Source: Diospyros lotus (lineage: Eukaryota > Streptophyta > Magnoliopsida > Ericales > Ebenaceae). Taken from it: a stretch of DNA of 64,000 nt. Made by a program: the position numbers and the translations under genes. Shown here in pieces: positions 58,201 to 64,000 of this stretch. Numbering within the stretch: the stretch's first letter is position 1; each line of letters opens with the position of its first letter. The notes beneath the pieces are model-generated. The model ran no database searches and was not told the origin of the DNA. It saw only the letters and a program-made list of their open reading frames with translations. The stretch lies in the NCBI RefSeq assembly GCF_014633365.1, contig NC_068341.1, positions 558,001 to 622,000 on the forward strand, written 5' to 3'.

Positions 58201-59686
58201 ATCTATATTTGGTACTTTAATTTTTTTGGATTAAATTTTCTCCATGATATAGGAGTATACAAACTTAATATTATTTATTTTGCAGGTGCCTTCTTTTTGA
58301 GATTGATTTTTGCTTTCAGAATGTTATGGGCATGCACTTTTTCCTTTCTCAGATAACTTTAGATCATTTCTGTCTGTCATCCTTTGAAGTTCAGCTGTTA
58401 CTGAAGATATGCCCCCATCTATGTTCATCACTTTCTTTGAGATTGAGAAGTTAGATGGTGCATATTGGCATATAGTAAAACTAAAATTCAATGCAGCAGT
58501 TGTCCAGCCATTATGGAAATGCTATTTGACAACTTTGGTTTAGAGGCATTGTCTAGTGGTCTGACTACCTAATCCATCTTTTTTAAGGGTAATTCACTGT
58601 TACTCTCAGAAGTTGGTGCTGCTGTGTCAGTCTTGCTTGGTTTTGCACCACCTGCTACCCTTTCAGCTACTGGTTCATCCAAGGCAAGTATAATCACCTC
58701 AGTTATAAATACAACTTCTGTTATCCTCTTGCCTCATTCAGATCCTTTTGCCTTATGTAAATTTTTAATGTCATTGTTGTTGCAGTTGAATGAGATTCTC
58801 ATGCCAAATCCATTTAATAGGCCCCGTGCTGTGTTTTTGCTAGATGTCAGAGGAGCTGAAGGTTCCTGAACTTGAATATGGATGCATCATAAGATTAGAT
58901 ATTTATTTTGTCATGTTTCTGCATGGAATTGGAAATTTTTTATAAAATATTTAAGTGTATGCAGATTCTCGAGTCATGATGCAGTCTGATAATACTTTGC
59001 TTGGTAGTGCCCATAGGAGTGGGGTTATCTCAGGACCAAGTAAAGCCGATGTTCTACTTACCGGTACCTCAATATTTGTGTTCTGTGCAAGTTAAACGTG
59101 TTAAAAGCAAATGTCCTTGCATACAAATTCTGAATCAGAATATGTTGATTTACTACTTTTGCAGATGAAGATGAAGTTTCTGTCATTTCCTTGAATGAAC
59201 CATTAAGTTCAGACACTGATGTGGAGTTTACTGACAACGAACTCAGTGATTTTGTTAGTCCCGATTCCTCCACTCTCTCTTGTTGCTCCTTTCTCTGTTT
59301 TCCGTTCCTATATATGACAATTGTTAAATGTGATTAGGCATCCTGGTTGGGTGGAACATATGTTGCTAATGCCTTGGAGCCCGTCACTGGAGAGTTGACT
59401 ATCCCTTTGCCAAGTGGTGCTGATATAAATCTTCATTTGTCAAAGGTGTTTATATTCTCTGTAATTCTAATTATTTGAGCTATGCTTACCGTTAACTAAC
59501 TACGGGTTTACTTAGATTTTATTGGAAGCATTTTGTTTGAATATGCAGAAAGCTGACAGAGAGTTCATTGGAAGTCTTGTGTTTCTCGTCCACAATACTC
59601 GAAAAGCAGTGGATGTACATCAAGATTTGTCTGAGAGTAAAAAAAATCCAGCAGAGCTAATTACAGGAAATTTTGATGGCATTAAG
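55291..59686 (+). CDS. Conserved plant membrane/secreted protein (probably DUF7794 family), 5' exons
   Basis: Eight exons join in frame: 55291-55353, 55447-55530, 58588-58683, 58786-58861, 58965-59063, 59165-59253, 59338-59445, 59549-59686. They give 251 codons, ending at a GTGATC donor, so the gene continues right. Exon 1 is a signal peptide (SLCALIILLFLCLQST). Conserved-looking blocks are DLTGSVLFLDSP, SEVGAAVSVLLGFAPPATLS, LNEILMPNPFNRPRAVFLLD, ASWLGGTYVANALEPVTGEL and KNPAELITGNFDGIK. I recall this pattern from a plant-only family of unknown function with a signal peptide and a C-terminal membrane segment. The family name is from memory. Intron 3 starts AAG|GCAAGT, a GC-AG intron. Intron 2 is 3.06 kb and holds an LTR-like block. 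The function is unknown. Confidence 0.82.
56374..56671 (+). repeat. LTR-like block in intron 2
   Basis: 298 bp starting TGTCACGAATC and ending CCTTGTCA. It has a TATATATGCTGA promoter-like stretch and a long CT-rich leader, the layout of the Reina-like LTRs elsewhere in this window. It is followed by AATTGGTGCCGACTCTAGC, which could be a worn primer site. No gag follows, so it is a solo or truncated LTR. CTAGC occurs at 56369-56373 and 56690-56694. Confidence 0.5.
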
Positions 59687-59841
59687 GTGATCAAGATTTG
59701 TCTTGTCTTATTTTGTGATTTCAAATTATTGTGTTATACTAATAGCTTCAAGGAAAAGCTTAGTTAAAAGGGTTGAAGTTGATTTGAAATTTTTGGATGA
59801 TTGTATCACATTAAACATTGAATGCTCAACAAGATAAAACC

Positions 59842-59872
<31 letters not shown>

Positions 59873-61430
59873 TTCATCTCCCACCGCTGGTTCTTCTTCT
59901 TCGTTGACAGCAGATGAACCCTGCCAGCTGCCACTGCTGGTGCAGCCTTGGTAGGAGGAGGGGGAGGAGCAGAAGAGGGAGAGAATTGATTCTTGTGGTA
60001 TATCTTGAAGAAAAGCTTAGCACCTGGGAACCTTTTTGTTGTTTGAATTTCCCATCTTCTGAAGTGAAAAGGTGAAACCAAAAGGAAAAATTGTAATATA
60101 TGTATATAAATAAATTTCTAGCAGCACGTCCCCAGAAAATGGTCACAATACTATTTTTAGTTTTGAGTAGGCTTAATGGCATGTCAGGGGAGAACATCTT
60201 AAGGTGTTTTTTTTTTTCTCTTTTTTTGGCCGGGAGGGGGGGGGGGGGAGATTTTGAACATGTGTTGCAGGAGTTAATCCACTAAGTTTGATAACTCACA
60301 CTTTATCCATTTAAACACAAGGTCATTTCGTCTTCACTTTTAGGAGTGTACTTTGGACTTTATAGTTAGTTAATGGTCATCTAAAGGATATGAATATTTT
60401 ATTGGCTAAAACAGGGGTGCTCCCTGCCTTTTTGTAGATCTTCTGGTCTAAGTTCTGATACACAGAATCTTCAGGCCCTAGGCCAAAATACCTGTGGTTT
60501 CATCCCTTGACAACCAATTAATGCATGGTCATTTTCTTGTTATAAATACAAGAATATTTATTTCTTGGAGAGCTGCTCTGGCTTAATTAACTGACTTTTA
60601 AATTGAGTTCCCTTCCTGTCAAATTACATCATTTGAAGTGGAAAGGAATTATTTACTGTTAGAGATGTCCATACTCTCTGCACTTCTATTTTTTGTCTTT
60701 TGTTCCTTTCCTTAGCTAGCTATTTTTTTTAACTGATGGACACTATTTTGTACAGTGTTAGCCCCCTTAAGGCAGTCTTTTTTAGGCCTAATACTATTGC
60801 TTATAAAAAAAAGTGTCGAGCAGATCATGAACCACTAAATTGGTTTGCATGGTAGGATTTTTTTTCCAGAGTGTGAAGAGCTCAAGTTGTGGTACTCTTG
60901 ATCTGTTATTCTTATTTTTATTTTGTTCTTCACATTTATAGTTTTGGTTACTTACAATGAAATGACAATTTCAAATCAATCTATGTTGGGTTTGTGGGTT
61001 CTGGCTTTGTGTTTCTTGCATGGTAAATATCAATGAACAGAAAGAAACTTGACTTGAAATGTGATGTAATTGCATTTTATCCTTTTTTGAGCATGTGATG
61101 TAATTGCATTTTATCCTTTTTGGTTGTAGGTGATGTAGTACTTTGTAAAATCACAAGTGACAAGACCATGTCACATTTATGTTCTTGTGGCTGGGAGATA
61201 CAAAATTGTATTTGACTTCAAAAAAAGGATGATTTAGATTTAAGAAAGGATAATTTAGATGTATTCATTTTCTTTATTTTACTTTTGTATATAGTTTCAT
61301 TCTGTATTTGAGTTGTATTGGGAAGACCCAACTTTTTACTTTAGTTAATTACATAGCCTCATTAAATAGCCCATGGATAGAAATGAAGGTTAACCATTGG
61401 GTGTGGGGTCAAGTAGTAGGAATATGATCG
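59687..61430. other. Intron or downstream sequence, no exon recognised
   Basis: This follows the GTGATC donor at 59687 and is presumably intron 8 of the gene at 55291. It holds a GA run (59843-59868), a G-run at about 60236-60250 and an Ala/Pro-rich minus-strand frame near 59880-60080 of unknown origin. I found no continuation of the coding sequence. Confidence 0.5.
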
Positions 61431-61439
61431 TCTAGAAAA

Positions 61440-64000
61440 TTGAAGCAGTAAGAAGATCAGCCAGTTGGTCATTAAAGCCAACAAATGAGGTACTAATCTC
61501 TCCAGAAATCAACTTTTATCTCACAAAATGATAGTCCATATCTATGCGTTTGGTCTGCTCATGAAAAACTAAATTAGAGACAATATGAAGAGTTGTCTGA
61601 TTATCACAAATAAGCTGCATAGGTCCTGAATCTCCAAATTTTAGCTCAGTAAGAAGTTGCTTGAGCTAAATCAACTCACATGTGGCTAAAGCCATGGCCC
61701 AATATTCCTTTTCTGCACTAGATTTAGCCACAACATTTTGCTTCTTACTCTTCCAAGACACCAAATTTTCTCCAACCAAGATACAATCACCCAAGGTAGA
61801 GCACCTATTTATAGGACAACCAACTCAATTTGCATCAATATATCCAACAACTTGCTTGGGTCTTTTGTTCTCAAACAACAAGTCTTTACCAGGAGCACTT
61901 TTAATGTATCTCAAGATACACACTAAAGCATGCCAGTGACTACCACAAGAGGAGTCCAAGAATTGACTTACCATACTAACATAAAAAGAGATGTCTGGCT
62001 ATGTAATAGTGAGGTACCGGTCTCCTATTTTACCAAGGATTCTCTAATGGCTTCTCCTGTTCTAATACAACTTAACATTAGGATCCATAGGAGTATCTGT
62101 AGGCCGAGAATCAAGCATACAAGTCTCTTTTAAAATATCCAAGGCATACTTCCTTTGAGAGATATATACACCATGGGCAGATTGAGCTACCTCAATGCCA
62201 AGAAAATACTTCAACTTGCCCAAATACTTGGTCTGAAAATGAGAATGTAAATGAGTCTTCAACTGCCCAATACCAACCTCATCATCTCCTATAATAACAA
62301 TGTCATCCATATACACCACCAATAATATGACTCCTCCAAGAGAATGGTGATAAAAAACAGAATGACTAGCTTCACTTCTTCTCATACCAAAAGACTGGAT
62401 GATAGAACAAAAGTGACCAAACTAGTATAGAGAATATTTCTTCGGGCCATATAAGGACTTTTTCAGGCGATATATCAATTGAGACTCCCCCTGAGCAACA
62501 AACCCTGGAGGTTGCTCTATATGCACTTCCTTTTGAAGGTCACCATGGAGAAAAATATTTTTAATATCCAACTAATAAAGAGGCCATTGCTGAATAGTAG
62601 CCATAGAAAAAAAAAAAAAAAAAAAACATGAACAAAAGCAATCTTAGCTACAGGAGAGAATGTATCACCATAGTCTAGGCAAAAAATTTGAGTATGGCCC
62701 TCATCAACCAACTAAGCCTTTAGACGATCAACAGAGCCATCCAGACCAACCTTGATAGTAAACTGTCACGAACCTAGGGTTCGTGATGGGTTAGAAGAGG
62801 AATTGGGGAAGAAACTGAGAAGAAATGAAGGGGGAGATTGCCGAGCATTTGGGAGAGAAGGAATGGAATAGAGCTGAACGAGAGAGAGAGAGAGAGAGAG
62901 GGGAAAGAGAGAAAATAGAGATTCAATATCAATATCAATTTCAGCATACCCAACAAACCAATAGCAGTAGCCTTATATAGGCATTACAAGCTCACTAACG
63001 GCCTAGCACATCCACCCCATGTGCTTCTAAAATATCTTCTAACTATTATTATAATACTATTACTATATTTCCCTTTACTTACTACTTGGGTCATGACATA
63101 AACACCCACCGACAACCAACAATAGACTTCCCCGGAGAGAGAGGAACTAGATCTCACGTCTCATTAGCTAGCAAGACAAACATTTCCTCATCCATAGCAT
63201 GTCTCCACCCAGGGTGAGAAAGAGCTTGAACATCTATTTTAGGAATAGAAACAAAAGAGATAGCATATACAAAAGCAGAATAAACAGGTGACAAATGGTG
63301 GTAGCTCACAAAAATATAAATGGGATGAGGATTTCGAGTGGAATGTGTACCATGGGAACAAAAGCTTGGGCAGAGTTTGAGGGAGACGAAATAATGACAT
63401 TAGTTGGAGGAAGACATTAGTTTGAAGGAATACCATCATCGGCAATGGGAGGAGTTGGAGTTGGAGGCACCGATGGAGGCTTAGAACGACGCTGATAAGT
63501 CTAAAGAAAAGCAGGAGGAACAAGAACAGGTATTGGGACTAGAGGAGGAAAAGAAGGGACAAGAAGAACCTCATGAAGAGAGGAAGAAGACCCATCAGAT
63601 GAAGAAAAGAAAAAAGGTGTAGACTCAAAGATTGCAACATCAGAAGAGAGAAAGTATCAACCAAGTTCAAGGGAGTAGCACTTGTATCCCTTTTGATTAC
63701 GAGAATAGCCTAGAAACACGCACTTGATTGAGCGAGGAGACAATTTATCATGACCAAGGGAAAGAAGATGGAGAAAACAAGTTGATCCAAAGACACGAGG
63801 AGGGATAGGATAGATGGGATCACAAGAAAAAAGTAAAGAATGTGGAATGATCCCATTCAAAACAATGGATGGCATCTGGTTGATCAGATAACTAGAAGTA
63901 AGAAGAGCGGCATCCCAAAAAACAACAAGAACATGCATGTGAAGGAGAAGCATCTAAGCAGTCTCAATGAGATGACGGTCTTTAGTTCAACTACCCTATT
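61440..64000 (-). mobile_element. Decayed Ty1/copia element, partial
   Basis: Read on the minus strand from the right edge: end of integrase 63657-63953 (FWDAALLTSSYLINQMPSIV, PPRVFGSTCF, KCVFLGYSRNQKGYKCY); a low-complexity linker; start of RT near 63180-63240 (HPGWRHAMDEEMF) interrupted by a solo LTR at 62764-63098; RT continuing 62064-62720 (LDYGDTFSPVAKIA, VVYMDDIVIIGDDE, GKLKYFLGIEVAQS); and RNase H 61440-61760 (ICDNQTTLHIVSN, MDYHFVREKLISGE). Stops and a long poly-A/T slip (near 62608-62626) break the frame. The right end is outside the window, and its 3' LTR may lie at about 61200-61400, undefined. Confidence 0.88.
62764..63098 (-). mobile_element. Solo LTR inserted in copia reverse transcriptase
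   Basis: 335 bp, TGTCACGAACC...GGTCATGACA, with an exact target duplication TAAAC at 62759-62763 and 63099-63103. It has the GA run, CAATATCAATTTCAGCATA stretch and reverse-orientation TATATA layout of the gypsy element 2 LTRs, so it is a related minus-orientation LTR left after recombination between two LTRs. Confidence 0.88.

Noticed and set aside
1..64000. CRISPR arrays, bacterial operons, phage or tRNA/rRNA genes
   Set aside because: No regularly spaced repeats, ribosome-binding-site gene runs or cloverleaf-type sequences were seen. Gene structure and mobile elements are those of a plant nucleus.

Overview
The window is eukaryotic nuclear DNA from a flowering plant, almost certainly a eudicot. 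It has intron-rich genes whose conserved exons read as plant RPN2, KRP, PRT1 and a TDIF-type CLE, AT-rich spacers, and many plant transposons. A woody, repeat-rich species is a guess. I found no CRISPR array, bacterial operon or confident tRNA/rRNA gene.

Layout. (1) 1-10 kb: 5' part of RPN2 on the minus strand (exon 1 at 9698-9849, exon 2 at 2680-2743, the rest off the left edge). Its introns hold two non-autonomous hAT elements and a complete Reina-like Ty3/gypsy chromovirus. (2) 10.4-16 kb: a long-TIR Mutator-like element (MULE) carrying a decayed transposase gene and, converging on it, a GRF zinc-finger gene. (3) 18.3-21.2 kb: a complete KRP cyclin-dependent-kinase inhibitor gene, minus strand, three exons. 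(4) 21.5-27 kb: AT-rich spacer with two short inverted-repeat elements. (5) 27.0-44.6 kb: a complete PRT1 N-degron E3 ligase gene, minus strand, seven exons, 442 codons. Its fifth intron is 14 kb long and holds a Ty1/copia element plus a gag-only LTR element that is itself split by a second Reina-like gypsy element. (6) 44.8-47.5 kb: a 203-bp hairpin and an AT-rich foldback element. (7) 47.7-48.5 kb: a secreted glycine-rich protein gene, plus strand. (8) 50.1-50.4 kb: a CLE41/44 (TDIF)-like peptide gene, minus strand. (9) 55.3-59.7 kb onward: eight exons of a conserved plant membrane/secreted protein gene, probably the DUF7794 family, running off the right edge. (10) 61.4-64 kb: a decayed Ty1/copia element on the minus strand with a solo LTR inserted in its reverse transcriptase.

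How the genes relate. RPN2 (26S proteasome base), KRP (a short-lived cell-cycle inhibitor) and PRT1 (E3 for N-degrons with bulky aromatic ends) are three successive minus-strand genes connected with ubiquitin-proteasome turnover. Nothing in the sequence shows joint regulation, so I treat this as coincidence. Host-gene coding frames look intact across every junction I joined by eye. Every transposon coding region seen has stops or frameshifts. Exon joins were made by reading GT/AG (one GC/AG) sites and phase by hand, with families recognised from memory. No alignment or database search was run.
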